This document shows positions 10,252 to 20,663 of a DNA stretch of 64,000 nt, one piece after another. Position 1 is the stretch's first letter. Each line of letters opens with the position of its first letter. Below the pieces are notes generated by a model, which was given only the letters and a program-made list of their open reading frames with translations, was not told where the DNA came from and searched no databases. The position numbers and the translations under genes were made by a program. The DNA is from Alphaproteobacteria bacterium. Lineage in GTDB: Bacteria; Pseudomonadota; Alphaproteobacteria; Micavibrionales; Micavibrionaceae. Location of the stretch: positions 1-64,000 of the forward strand of contig JAOUOR010000002.1 of NCBI GenBank assembly GCA_029880245.1, read 5' to 3'.

Positions 10252-10373
10252 CAGCCTTGCCCGCTCATCTTTATGATGCTAACGGCAAATACTAAGGCAA
10301 CAAAAGCAAAAATAAGCGCTAAAACAGCCCAGTTCTTTTTGGCTTTTTTCTTATGAAGTTCACTATGCGGCAT
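10251..10373 (-). CDS. small CoxF-like single-TM protein (40 aa), absent from supplied ORF track
   Basis: hand translation MPHSELHKKKAKKNWAVLALIFAFVALVFAVSIIKMSGQG*; overlaps ctaB 3' end and shares TGATG with the SDR gene; position downstream of ctaB matches the small CoxF-type protein of alphaproteobacterial cta operons. Confidence 0.8.
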   Translation of the reverse strand: MPHSELHKKKAKKNWAVLALIFAFVALVFAVSIIKMSGQG

Positions 10374-11262
10374 CAATCATCACCATTAAAAAAAGTGCAA
10401 ATAAATAAAAGATCGAATATTTAAACATAATTCTCGCAGGTTTTAAATCCTCACTTTTCAGGACTTTGACAGCAGCTCCGATAAAGACAAGGCTCAACAG
10501 CGTTGCAATCAAGCCATAAAATAATCCGGCTGTTCCAAGAAAGTAAGGGGAGAGGGCTATAGGCATCAAGACCAAAGTGTAACATAGCATTTGTGTTTTT
10601 GTATGATGCGCGCCGTGTGTAACAGTCATCATCGGAACGTTAGCACGTTTGTAGTCTTCATTAGCAAACAGGGAAAGCGCCCAGAAATGAGGCGGTGTCC
10701 AGAAAAATATAATCGCAAACAAGGCTATGGACGCAAGTGTAACATCCCCTGTTACAGCGGCCCATCCCACCATTGGAGGGAAAGCTCCTGCCGCACCACC
10801 AATGACTATATTTTGCGGCGTTGAACGCTTAAGCCACATTGTATAAATCACGACATAAAAAAAGTTGGCAAAGGCCAGTATGCCTGCCGCCATCCAGTTC
10901 AAAGCCAGCCCCATCAGCATCACAGAAAAGAAGGAAAGAACAAGACCAAAGGTCAATGCTTCGTCGGAATCAATGCGGCCCATTGGAATCGGGCGGCCTC
11001 TTGTCCTCTTCATAATGGCGTCAATATCGCGATCATACCACATATTGATGGCTCCGGCAGCGCCTGCATTAATCGCCAGACACAGCATCGCAATAAGGGC
11101 CAGAACAGGATGCATAGACTCAAAGCCCGGCGCGACAACCATACCTGCAAATCCGGTAAAAACCACAAGGCTCATCACACGGGGTTTTAAAAGATCAAAG
11201 AAATCCGAAACACGGGATTCCCTATCTAAACCCTTTGTATTTTGTATAATTATTTCGCTCAT
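10363..11262 (-). CDS. ctaB: protoheme IX farnesyltransferase (heme O synthase)
   Basis: LLKPRVMSLVVFTGFAGM, NMWYDRDIDAIMKRTRGRPIP, FWTPPHFWALSL, Y..ANVPMM motifs. Confidence 0.95.
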   Translation of the reverse strand: MSEIIIQNTKGLDRESRVSDFFDLLKPRVMSLVVFTGFAGMVVAPGFESMHPVLALIAMLCLAINAGAAGAINMWYDRDIDAIMKRTRGRPIPMGRIDSDEALTFGLVLSFFSVMLMGLALNWMAAGILAFANFFYVVIYTMWLKRSTPQNIVIGGAAGAFPPMVGWAAVTGDVTLASIALFAIIFFWTPPHFWALSLFANEDYKRANVPMMTVTHGAHHTKTQMLCYTLVLMPIALSPYFLGTAGLFYGLIATLLSLVFIGAAVKVLKSEDLKPARIMFKYSIFYLFALFLMVMIDAA

Positions 11263-11330
11263 AAGGTCTATGTATCATATCTGTCGAAAAGGTCACGTAA
11301 AAATTTGTTACACGGCCTTCGTCATTCCCG

Positions 11331-11462
11331 ACAAATGAAGCGAAGCTGAATGCTGATCGGGAATCCAGAACAATATGCGTGCAGGCAAAGCCTGCACAGT
11401 TTTTCTGGATCCCCGCCGTTTTACCTGCCTTCGCTTAGGCTCAGGCAGAGCGCGGGGATGAC
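11331..11462. repeat. nested intergenic inverted repeats
   Basis: tcattcccga..tcgggaatccagaa..ttctggatccccg..cggggatgacg plus a perfect inner hairpin gtgcaggcaaagcctgcac (11379-11397). Confidence 0.7.
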
Positions 11463-11478
11463 GGGCTTTTAAGAAATT

Positions 11479-14400
11479 CTATGCTGCTTTTTTAACAAGC
11501 TGTTCTTCTACATAATTTTGCAAGGCTTTATAATCCGTCTTGCCGCTGCCCAGAACCAGCATTTTATCAATCGCTAGAATCGTTTTTGGCACAGATAATT
11601 CCGAAATGCCGTTTTCACCGGCATATTTGGAAATATCAGGGCGCTTGGCCTTTTTGCATGTGGTCACGAGAATAATCTGCTCTCCTTTTCTGGCATCGGG
11701 GATAGCCACAACGGCATGGTCTTGATCAGGATATATTTTAGTGAGCATCGCTTCGACACTGGTGAGTGAAACCATCTCACCTGCAATTTTAGCAAAGCGC
11801 TTTGCGCGGCCCAGAATTTTGATATAGCCTTCCTCGTCAAAACTGACGATATCGCCTGTATCATACCAACCATCTTCCGGCGGCTGGAGCACGCCTGGAT
11901 TATCTTCCTTGTAATAGCCGAGCATAACATTAGGACCTTTTACATACAGGCGGCCGCCCTCCTCAACGCCTGGAACATCTTCAAGGCGATATTCAATACC
12001 TGATAAAAGTCTGCCGACAGACCCGTCCTTCATATGCATGGGTGAGTTCAGCGCCAAGGCAGGGGCGGTTTCTGTTGCGCCGTACCCTTCTAAGATTCGT
12101 ACACCAAATCTGTTGGCGTATAGTTCTTTGGTTTCTTCTTTCACGCGTTCAGCTCCGGCAAAAATATAACGCATTTTGTAAAAATCGTACGGGTCGGCTT
12201 TACGCGCATAACCATTGAGAAAAGTATCCGTACCGAACATGATGGTTGCATTGGAAGAGTACACAAGCTCCGGCACAATGCGGTAATGTAGCGGGCTGGG
12301 GTATAAAAACGTACGTACGCCAGACAGTACAGGGAGAAGCGTACCTCCGGTCAGACCAAAGGAATGGAACATAGGCAGGCAGTTAAAAACGATGTCCTGA
12401 CGATTGAAATCTACGCGGCTGGAAAGCTGTACGATATTGCTCATCAAATTCGCATGAGAGAGTACGACTCCTTTGGGCGCCCCTTCAGAGCCAGAGGTGA
12501 ATAATATGACAGCCGGATCATGGGGATCGGCTTTTTGGCGATTATGTATGTGGCGCGCGAAACGCGTACATAGAAATCCGTATAGTTTGTCCATTGGCTC
12601 CAGATTATCGAGAATATCTTCCAGATAAATAATTTTGACTTTTTCCTCCATCCCTTCGATCAAATCTTCGAGCCTGCCCATTTTTACAAAATTGCGGGAG
12701 GTTATGACGGTTTTTATCCGGGCGGACTCACAGGCCGATAAAATCGGTTTTGCCCCGACCGAGAAGTTCAGCATAGCAGGAACCCGTGCATAGGCCTGCA
12801 AAGCAAAAAACGTGACCAGACCGCCGCAAGATGTCGGCATAAGCAGACCCACAGCCTCGCCCTTTTGGGTTTGGGCAGCAAGCTTTTTACCCAAGACAAG
12901 CGAACCTCTGACCAGTTTTTTGAACTTCATAGGCTTGCGCGCGACGTCCTCGGCAATGATCGCACGATTGCCATTCACATGACGCGCTTTCATCAAAGCC
13001 TGATAAAGGGTTTGCTCGCGGTCTTTGGTAATAAACATCATTTCTTCCATGATGTCATATAGTTTGCGGCCTGCAGCGGCACGTCTTTTCCGGCCTTTAA
13101 TGTCCTTGGGAAGATCAAGTTTTTGCGGCTCAAGAATTGTAATTGTAATTTTTGGGAAGGTCCGCAAAGGCACGCGTCCCTTTAACCTTGAAAATGGTGT
13201 ATGCTGCACGCCATCGAGCCTTATGGGTAAAATCATAGACTCTGTTTTATCGGCGATCATACCCGGCCCGTCATAAACTTTCATCAATGAACCTGTTTCT
13301 GTCAGGCGGCCTTCGGGGAATATGACGCAATGCTTGTCCTTGGCGACTTCACGCATCAGGGATTTGATCGAAAACGGATCGGCCGGATTAAGAGGGAAAG
13401 CCTGTACGAGTTTCAAAAAAGGGCTTACCCAGAACCATTCGGCGACGAAGCTGTTCACGGCGAACATGGGCTTACCCGGAAGGAAGGCCGCAAGCAGGGC
13501 TGCGTCCAGATAGGAAACATGGTTACTGACGATGATCGCCCGTTTTCCCGCTTTTTTGAGATTTTCTGTGCCTTTGATTTCGACCTTATAGAGAAACTTT
13601 AGTGTAACTTGCATAAAAGTTTTGAGCAGGTATTCCGGCAAAAGCTGGCAGATATAAAGTGCCACTACAAGATTGGCCAGACCAAAAAGTCCGAAAATAG
13701 CAGAGATGGAAAAGCCCAGCTTAAGAAGTATAGCGCATACCACAGAAGCACTTACGACAAAGGCTGAATTTAAAATTGCACTGGCCGCCAGGATTCGGGA
13801 TCGGGATTTTTCCTGCGTTTCGTGTTGTATGATGGCATTGAGCGGCACGACAAATAAACCTGCGCAAATGGAAATCAGGAAAAGATCGATAATGATTCGC
13901 CAATTGCCAAAAGACGATATAAACGCCATTAAGCCAATCAGATTTGCATCACCTCTATTGCCGGAGTGAAACGCCCCTGCAAAAAACAGGTCGATTGCGA
14001 AAACCGAAATTCCAAGTACAGCCGCAGGAACGTACAAAGCTTCGGTGCGCCCTTTGAGAAGTTTATCATTCAACAGCCCGCCAATGGCTATCCCTATCGA
14101 AAACAGGACAATAAAAAATGCAAATACCTCGTTCGAAGCCCCAACCACGTATTTTGTGTAATTGGGAAGCTGGGAGAGGAAAAGTGCCCCCATAAACCAG
14201 AACCACGCCACGCCTAAGGCTGATTCAATGACACTGCGGCGTCCTTTAAGTAGTTGATCAAGGATATTCCATGTCTGGGTGAAGATATTATAGCTGATTT
14301 TGAGCTTCGGGTCTCCGGCCTTGGCTTCCGGAATTTTAAGGCTCATGTAATAGCCGCCTATGGCGACAGCGACCATCATAACCGCAACAATATAGATCCC

Positions 14401-14928
14401 TGCTGTCCATAAGACACAAACAGATCCTATAATTGTGCCCACCAAAATTGCCAGAAATGTGCCTGTACTCAAAAGCGCGTTCCCGCCTATCAGTTCATCG
14501 TCTTTCAAGTGTTGCGGCAAGATGGAATATTTGCTTGGTCCGAAAAAAGCTGATTGCGCGCCCAGTAAAAACAGAGCGAGAAAAGACAGGTTTATTGAAG
14601 ACGTGATCAAAGCCAAAGCTCCGACCACGGCAATGCCTATTTCGACCAGCTTAACTTTTTGAATGACCTTTTCTTTGGGGTATTTATCGGCATATTGTCC
14701 GGCCAGAGCGGAAAACAGGACAAAGGGCAGGATAAATATGCCTGCGGCCAATGTGGTTAGAACAGTTACATCCTGCTCTGGCATCTTGAGCTTTATTGCG
14801 ATGATGTAGAGTAAAAGAGCCAGAAAGGCGTTCTTGAACAGATTATCGTGAAAGGCGCCCAGAAATTGGGTTATAAAAAGCGGCCAAAAACGGCGATCTT
14901 TGAGCAAAACAAATTGACTTTGATGCAT
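11479..14928 (-). CDS. aas: MFS (LplT-like) - PlsC acyltransferase - acyl-ACP synthetase fusion (Aas type)
   Basis: N-terminal 12-TM MFS, NHVSYLDA / FPEGRLTETGS acyltransferase motifs, LFTSGSEGAPKGVVLSH AMP-binding motif. Confidence 0.9.
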   Translation of the reverse strand: MHQSQFVLLKDRRFWPLFITQFLGAFHDNLFKNAFLALLLYIIAIKLKMPEQDVTVLTTLAAGIFILPFVLFSALAGQYADKYPKEKVIQKVKLVEIGIAVVGALALITSSINLSFLALFLLGAQSAFFGPSKYSILPQHLKDDELIGGNALLSTGTFLAILVGTIIGSVCVLWTAGIYIVAVMMVAVAIGGYYMSLKIPEAKAGDPKLKISYNIFTQTWNILDQLLKGRRSVIESALGVAWFWFMGALFLSQLPNYTKYVVGASNEVFAFFIVLFSIGIAIGGLLNDKLLKGRTEALYVPAAVLGISVFAIDLFFAGAFHSGNRGDANLIGLMAFISSFGNWRIIIDLFLISICAGLFVVPLNAIIQHETQEKSRSRILAASAILNSAFVVSASVVCAILLKLGFSISAIFGLFGLANLVVALYICQLLPEYLLKTFMQVTLKFLYKVEIKGTENLKKAGKRAIIVSNHVSYLDAALLAAFLPGKPMFAVNSFVAEWFWVSPFLKLVQAFPLNPADPFSIKSLMREVAKDKHCVIFPEGRLTETGSLMKVYDGPGMIADKTESMILPIRLDGVQHTPFSRLKGRVPLRTFPKITITILEPQKLDLPKDIKGRKRRAAAGRKLYDIMEEMMFITKDREQTLYQALMKARHVNGNRAIIAEDVARKPMKFKKLVRGSLVLGKKLAAQTQKGEAVGLLMPTSCGGLVTFFALQAYARVPAMLNFSVGAKPILSACESARIKTVITSRNFVKMGRLEDLIEGMEEKVKIIYLEDILDNLEPMDKLYGFLCTRFARHIHNRQKADPHDPAVILFTSGSEGAPKGVVLSHANLMSNIVQLSSRVDFNRQDIVFNCLPMFHSFGLTGGTLLPVLSGVRTFLYPSPLHYRIVPELVYSSNATIMFGTDTFLNGYARKADPYDFYKMRYIFAGAERVKEETKELYANRFGVRILEGYGATETAPALALNSPMHMKDGSVGRLLSGIEYRLEDVPGVEEGGRLYVKGPNVMLGYYKEDNPGVLQPPEDGWYDTGDIVSFDEEGYIKILGRAKRFAKIAGEMVSLTSVEAMLTKIYPDQDHAVVAIPDARKGEQIILVTTCKKAKRPDISKYAGENGISELSVPKTILAIDKMLVLGSGKTDYKALQNYVEEQLVKKAA

Positions 14929-14982
14929 AGTGCAAACCCTTATTTGCTATTTCCTAATGTCCAGCGGTGCAAAACCTCATAA

Positions 14983-16404
14983 TTAGTGGCCTCCACTAAG
15001 GGTACCCATCAGATGCGAGTTGATCATGAAATGCACAGCTATCCCCGCAGCATATCCCAGAGCAATCACAGGTGTCCATTTCAAATGACCAAAAAATGTA
15101 TATTTGCCTCTTGCTGTTCCCATCAGGGCCACACCGGCGGCAGAACCAATCGAGAGAAGTGATCCTCCTACACCGGCGGTCAATGTTATGAGCAACCATT
15201 GGAAATGATCCATCTGCGGATCCATCGTCAAAACAGCAAACATAATCGGAATATTATCGATAAGAGCCGATATAACACCAAGGATTATATTGGTGACACT
15301 ATCGCCCATATGGCCATAGAGCGCATTGGACATTAACTCCAGATAGCCAAGAAAGGCCAGCCCGCTTACGGAAAAAATCACACCAAAGAAAAACAGCAAT
15401 GTATCCCACTCGGCAGCCGCAACATTATCAATAATATTGTAATTATTATCCCGATATTTGCTGTGATGACGGACGAACCATGCATGTATCATCAACAAGG
15501 ACATTCCTGTCATCATACCAAGAAAAGGTGGCAGCCCAAAAAATTGTTCCAGACTAATAGCCATGGCTATTGTAAAAATTCCAAGGGCTATGATTGTTTT
15601 GGCCCCATAACGTAATCTTGTGTTTTTCTCAAGCGGGGCGGGCTTATCCGTGCTTACAAAGAAACTCATTATTGTTGCGGGAACAATAAAACATGCGACT
15701 GATGGTAAAAACAAGGCAAAGAACTCGAAGAATTCGACATTTCCGGCCTGCCAGACCATAAGCGTTGTGATGTCTCCAAAGGGGCTGAAAGCGCCGCCTG
15801 CATTTGCAGCACATACGATGTTTACACAGGCCAATGTAATGAATTTTTTATCGTTGCCGGCAACCGCCATAACAACCGCACCCATAACAAGGGATGTCGT
15901 CATATTATCGGCTATGGGCGAGAGAAAAAAGGCGATAATACCTGTGGCCCAGAAAAGCTGGCGCAGGGACAAACCCGCCTGCACGAGTTTATCTTTTAAG
16001 ACCTCGAAAACTTTTCTGTCCTCAAGCGAACTGATATAGGTCATAGCCGCTAAGAGAAACAGCATCAAAGCGGCAAATTCCTCAAGGCCATGCATAATAG
16101 CTGCATGCATATCATCATGCGTTACACCGTAAGAAGGCGCAATAATCCCGATACATATCCAGATAAGACCCGCACCAAGCATTACAGGCTTGGATTTGCG
16201 CATATGGCTATATTCCTCGGCCAAAACCAAACCGTATGAGAGGACAAAGATAATAATTGCCACTATGCCCATAGGCGCCCATCCGGCATAAATGCTGTGC
16301 ACAGCTTCATGCGACACATCGGAAGAATTTTCAGAGGAAAATGCAAGTACAGGAAATACTGTGCATGATAAAAATATTATGAAAGCTGATAATGTTCTTT
16401 TCAT
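14983..16404 (-). CDS. nhaD: sodium:proton antiporter NhaD family
   Basis: multi-TM; SPIADNMTTSLVMGA, NAGGAFSPFGDITTLMVW, SALIDNIPIMFAV, GVGGSLLSIGSAAGVALMG. Confidence 0.9.
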   Translation of the reverse strand: MKRTLSAFIIFLSCTVFPVLAFSSENSSDVSHEAVHSIYAGWAPMGIVAIIIFVLSYGLVLAEEYSHMRKSKPVMLGAGLIWICIGIIAPSYGVTHDDMHAAIMHGLEEFAALMLFLLAAMTYISSLEDRKVFEVLKDKLVQAGLSLRQLFWATGIIAFFLSPIADNMTTSLVMGAVVMAVAGNDKKFITLACVNIVCAANAGGAFSPFGDITTLMVWQAGNVEFFEFFALFLPSVACFIVPATIMSFFVSTDKPAPLEKNTRLRYGAKTIIALGIFTIAMAISLEQFFGLPPFLGMMTGMSLLMIHAWFVRHHSKYRDNNYNIIDNVAAAEWDTLLFFFGVIFSVSGLAFLGYLELMSNALYGHMGDSVTNIILGVISALIDNIPIMFAVLTMDPQMDHFQWLLITLTAGVGGSLLSIGSAAGVALMGTARGKYTFFGHLKWTPVIALGYAAGIAVHFMINSHLMGTLSGGH

Positions 16405-16591
16405 TTTTTATGACTATGTCTCTTTAATCTAATTAAGTTCTTTAATGATTTGCCGTTTTTCGGCAAAAATCATTTGCCCAGTCTTTAACTACAGTATCTA
16501 TGGTATGAAATAAAGAGTCTAAGTAGACTGACAACAGATTTACCCTTATTTGCGTATAAGAAAATATTTCCTGATCTACAGGAACACGTTT

Positions 16592-18793
16592 TTAACTGTC
16601 TCGTCTGATTTTTTCCAAGAAACTCTGCACCGCCTCATTAACCGAGGATGATAAAGTCTTAACCTCATCCGCAGAGCTACTAACTGTCGTCGCAGCAACT
16701 TTAGTATCTTTTGACGCAGACTGAACATTATGGATTGCGCTTGTAACTTGCTGTGCAGCTTGCGATACCTCAGAGATAGAGCGGGTAATTTCGGCGATAA
16801 CGGCATTTTGTTCTTCTACCGCACTTGCCGCATTGGCGGACAAACCATCAATATCAGATACACCTTCAATAATTTCCTGCATGGCCTTAACAGACGCTTG
16901 TGTTGCTTCTTGTATTTGACTGATGCGCTGCTCTATTTCCTCGGTCTTATGGCTGGTTTCATTGGCCAGTTTTTTGACCTCGTCTGCCACAACAGCAAAC
17001 CCCTTACCAGCTTCGCCCGCGCGCGCTGCCTCGATGGTAGCGTTTAGAGCCAGCAAGTTGGTCTGCTTGGCGATGCCTTTAATCGCGAAGACAACTTCAC
17101 CAATATTTTCGACAAGTCCGTTAAGCTCATTGACTTGCTTGCTTGTATGGTTGGCGCTGCCTGCCGCCTCGCTGGCTTTGGATGCCACATCTTCAACCTG
17201 ACGGGATATTTCCTGCGCACTGGCCGTCATTTTCTCGGTTGCAGATGCGACTGTGTTCACATTCACACTTGTTTCTTCGGAAGCCATCGCAACGGACTCG
17301 CTTGATTCTGTTGCATTCTGCGCTGTAGTCTGAAGCGTAGCAGAAGCTCCCTGCAGACTTTCAGAGGCAACAGCAAGACTACGAATCGTGCCGCCAATTT
17401 GTTCATCGAATTGCTTGGCAATATCCCTCATGGTCTGCTTACGCTCTTCCTGCACGCGTTTTTCCGAAGCTTCTTGCTCGGCTTTCAGGCGCTCTGTTTC
17501 CTTACCATTTTGTTTAAATATCTCGACGGCGGACGCCATCTCTCCGATTTCATCACCTCGACCAATACCCGGAACAACAGCATCGTAATCGCCATTTGCA
17601 ATTTTAGCCATAACATTGGTCATTTCCAAAATTGGGCTTGAGATACTTCGCGAGATAAATACTCCAATCAAGGCAATTATGATTGATCCCAAAAAAACAG
17701 ATATTAAAGCCATCATTTTCATATTTTTAATGGGCGCCATAATTTCAGAATAATCTTTTTCGGCAAGGATGACCCAGTGCGTTCCCATAAAATCAAAAGG
17801 TACATAGGCAGAAAGAACTTGGATACCCTCGTAATCAGCACCATCAATCGTGCCCCTTTTTCCAGACAAGCCAATCTTTACTGCTTCGTTATCAGTTTTA
17901 AATTTTTCAGCCAGAATAGTCTCTTCATCTTTGCCAAGACCGTTTCTCTCAGCACTTAGATTGTTCCGCATTAGCCCGTCTTCACCGACAATATAAGTTT
18001 TGCCGGTATTGCCCATGCCATGATGAGCTTTACCGGACTCGTTTTTAATCTCCATAATACCGTCAATCCGGCCAATGGGCATCTGGAATATGAGAGCTCC
18101 GGCAAAGTCTCCTGCCTCATTAAGTATTGGCTGGGAGATAAACGCTGCAGGAGCACCGTTAGATGGTGAATAAGGTCTAAAATCAAAAAATGTCTGTTTA
18201 TCTTTTGATTGCGCTTTTGTCCGGGCTGCTTTGAATGCTTTGGCCAGATCTGTATTGTCATATTCCCCATCAAGCATGTTTGCGGCGTAATCCAACTCCT
18301 TGAACACTGTGTAAACTACGTTTCCGTCCCTATCGATCAGAAAGACATCATAGTAATCATGCGCCATCATCAGGTGACGGAACCATGGGTGGTGTTCTGC
18401 GTGGACTTGGCTGTATAGGGATCCGTCAGGCGCGTAATCAAGCTTTTCTTTACTACCTATGGAATGCGGATTGTTTTCGATATATAGTTCCTTAAGTCTG
18501 GCCTCTTGCCTAACAGCCAAATCATCCCAACCTTCTTTGAAATCGTATAAGGCCTGGCGTACATAATGATTTTCAGCCATTACTGACAAATCTTCCTCAA
18601 TCGACCTTAGATATACGTGGAGTTGCCTAGACCGCGCCTCTGCTATTGCCTCAAGTTTTTCTGCCTCTCGCACCAAAGAATTATTCGAAGCCTTTTGTAT
18701 CGTTATAAATCCTATGACTGCTGCTGATAACACTGATAGCCCTATGAATAATATCGGTAATTTTTTTGAGAGCTTTATATTTTTAAAGTTCAT
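16592..18793 (-). CDS. methyl-accepting chemotaxis protein (periplasmic sensor, HAMP, MA domain)
   Basis: HAMP region and signalling hairpin [41 protein letters not shown]. Confidence 0.95.
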   Translation of the reverse strand: MNFKNIKLSKKLPILFIGLSVLSAAVIGFITIQKASNNSLVREAEKLEAIAEARSRQLHVYLRSIEEDLSVMAENHYVRQALYDFKEGWDDLAVRQEARLKELYIENNPHSIGSKEKLDYAPDGSLYSQVHAEHHPWFRHLMMAHDYYDVFLIDRDGNVVYTVFKELDYAANMLDGEYDNTDLAKAFKAARTKAQSKDKQTFFDFRPYSPSNGAPAAFISQPILNEAGDFAGALIFQMPIGRIDGIMEIKNESGKAHHGMGNTGKTYIVGEDGLMRNNLSAERNGLGKDEETILAEKFKTDNEAVKIGLSGKRGTIDGADYEGIQVLSAYVPFDFMGTHWVILAEKDYSEIMAPIKNMKMMALISVFLGSIIIALIGVFISRSISSPILEMTNVMAKIANGDYDAVVPGIGRGDEIGEMASAVEIFKQNGKETERLKAEQEASEKRVQEERKQTMRDIAKQFDEQIGGTIRSLAVASESLQGASATLQTTAQNATESSESVAMASEETSVNVNTVASATEKMTASAQEISRQVEDVASKASEAAGSANHTSKQVNELNGLVENIGEVVFAIKGIAKQTNLLALNATIEAARAGEAGKGFAVVADEVKKLANETSHKTEEIEQRISQIQEATQASVKAMQEIIEGVSDIDGLSANAASAVEEQNAVIAEITRSISEVSQAAQQVTSAIHNVQSASKDTKVAATTVSSSADEVKTLSSSVNEAVQSFLEKIRRDS

Positions 18794-19021
18794 AGTTCTA
18801 AAACCTGTTTTTCATAGTTAGCACGGACAAAAAACACTGATAGGCACATACAGAGTCGATAAAGCCGGAAGAACTATATCGATCTGAAATTACACAAGAA
18901 ACTCTATTGGAAGGTATTATTCTATATTTAATATACAAAACAGAAGCTTAAAGCAACAAGTTCTTATATAACTGTCTCATATTTTTTCAGATATGTATGA
19001 TTTATAAAGAGACTTTTTGTT

Positions 19022-19543
19022 TTATCTTTTCATACCCATAAGAGCATTTGGATTAATGCTTGGTTTTTTCTTGCCCACTTTGCCTTTTTTGCCGCCGCCA
19101 CGTCTGTCATCTTGTAATTCCGTGTCGATCAAATCCTCAATATCCGGAAGTACACTCATCTGTATATCCTCAATGCAGGCACGAAAAAACTCACAGCCCT
19201 TGCCTTCCCAATCATAGATTTCATTAACGTAGCTCTCCCCCTTAACAGTAAGGTAACACGGTGACCATACGCCGTCTTTGGATGGTTTTGCACGTAATAG
19301 AAATATTTGCTGTGACCCTCCACCGATTGAGCCTGAGTCTTCATCCTCACTTTCATCCGAATCTTCATCATAAAGAAACTGGATTTCCGCCTCGACATCT
19401 TCAAGCCCGGGACCGGCACGCACCTCTGCACTACAGGAAATGCCTTTTTCATCATCATACAAAAACCAGGGACGGGTTTCATAAGCAGATAAATCATATC
19501 CTACCCCCAATCTTTCCATCAATTCTTTGTAATCAACGCGCAT
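19022..19543 (-). CDS. acidic hypothetical protein with basic C-terminus
   Basis: intact ORF, coding-like composition, unoverlapped; no recognised family. Confidence 0.7.
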   Translation of the reverse strand: MRVDYKELMERLGVGYDLSAYETRPWFLYDDEKGISCSAEVRAGPGLEDVEAEIQFLYDEDSDESEDEDSGSIGGGSQQIFLLRAKPSKDGVWSPCYLTVKGESYVNEIYDWEGKGCEFFRACIEDIQMSVLPDIEDLIDTELQDDRRGGGKKGKVGKKKPSINPNALMGMKR

Positions 19544-19745
19544 ATTGCTATCATATTATGATTATTTTATTGTATATAGAAAAAAATATGTTTTTTTGTC
19601 TTTTTATGATTTTCATTAACATTTCTTTTTGAAAAAAACTGTATTATACCAGATTATGGGGTAAAGCACGGGAGCTTCCGTTAATTTTTTGCGTAAAAAA
19701 TAGTTTTCAAAACATTTCTGTGACCTGAACGAGACATCATTATCT

Positions 19746-20522
19746 ATGAAAACAGTATTGACACAACTTATTCTTTGTCTATCGATTATGCTTTTTTCAG
19801 TAAGCCTTGTATCTGCCCAAATAGAGGGTGGATCTAGCGAAATAAAGAGCGCTTATGAAGTAGAGCTTGAGCAACTCAAGGAGATCGAGCCTGTTACATC
19901 ACCTAATATCGATTCTCAGGCTCAAAAACATTACCAAAGTAAAAATTTTGTGCTCGGGACTTTTCTTTTACTTTGTACAGCTATCACGGCTCTTGTTTTT
20001 ATCAGCTTCGTTCTGATGCGCGGTTTAAGCAAAATTGTCGATCTACAGCATAAAAGCTTTGATCTGGCCGCCAAAGAAAGAAAGCTTAAAGAACAAGAAA
20101 AAATTATTATCGCGACAATTCTGGATGCAGAAATTCGTGAAAATAAGGAAAAAATTGAAGCCTATCTTATGGTTTATGAAGAAACTTTCAAAGACTTTAC
20201 TAATTCCGGTCAAAAACCCAAATACCAAGAATCCGGTGATATCATACAAAAACAACCCTCCTTGTCCCGCTCTGTTTTTGACGGCAACACACATCGCCTC
20301 GAAATTGTTGGAGAACAACTAGCCAGTGATCTGGTCCATTATTATGCCCGCATCAAGACTATTCCTGAATATGTAGATCTGGAGCCTGATACACCGCTTT
20401 TAGAAGCCAGAAAATTGATTGAAACATGCGTAGAAAATGCCCGTAAACTCGGTGAGCTATCGGATAATATTTCTGAAAAATTCGTCTCTTATGCTCTTAT
20501 AAAGCAAAAAAACTACGAATAA
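19746..20522 (+). CDS. hypothetical membrane-anchored coiled-coil protein
   Basis: signal peptide, one internal TM, long charged helix. Confidence 0.7.
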   Translation: MKTVLTQLILCLSIMLFSVSLVSAQIEGGSSEIKSAYEVELEQLKEIEPVTSPNIDSQAQKHYQSKNFVLGTFLLLCTAITALVFISFVLMRGLSKIVDLQHKSFDLAAKERKLKEQEKIIIATILDAEIRENKEKIEAYLMVYEETFKDFTNSGQKPKYQESGDIIQKQPSLSRSVFDGNTHRLEIVGEQLASDLVHYYARIKTIPEYVDLEPDTPLLEARKLIETCVENARKLGELSDNISEKFVSYALIKQKNYE

Positions 20523-20663
20523 GCCAAAAGCCATACTTCCACAAGTTTTCAAAGTTTATGCCTAACATCGTTATGCTTATTGCAGCCCCCACTGTCATAT
20601 GCTATTCGTCTTCTGGACCGCACAGGCCAGAAAATGAAACACAATAATTAAAGACATAAAATT

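Noticed and set aside
13330-14217. plus-strand ORFs opposite aas (13330-13602, 13673-13969, 13966-14217)
   Set aside because: Embedded antisense frames of a well-supported 1149-aa CDS with no independent evidence.
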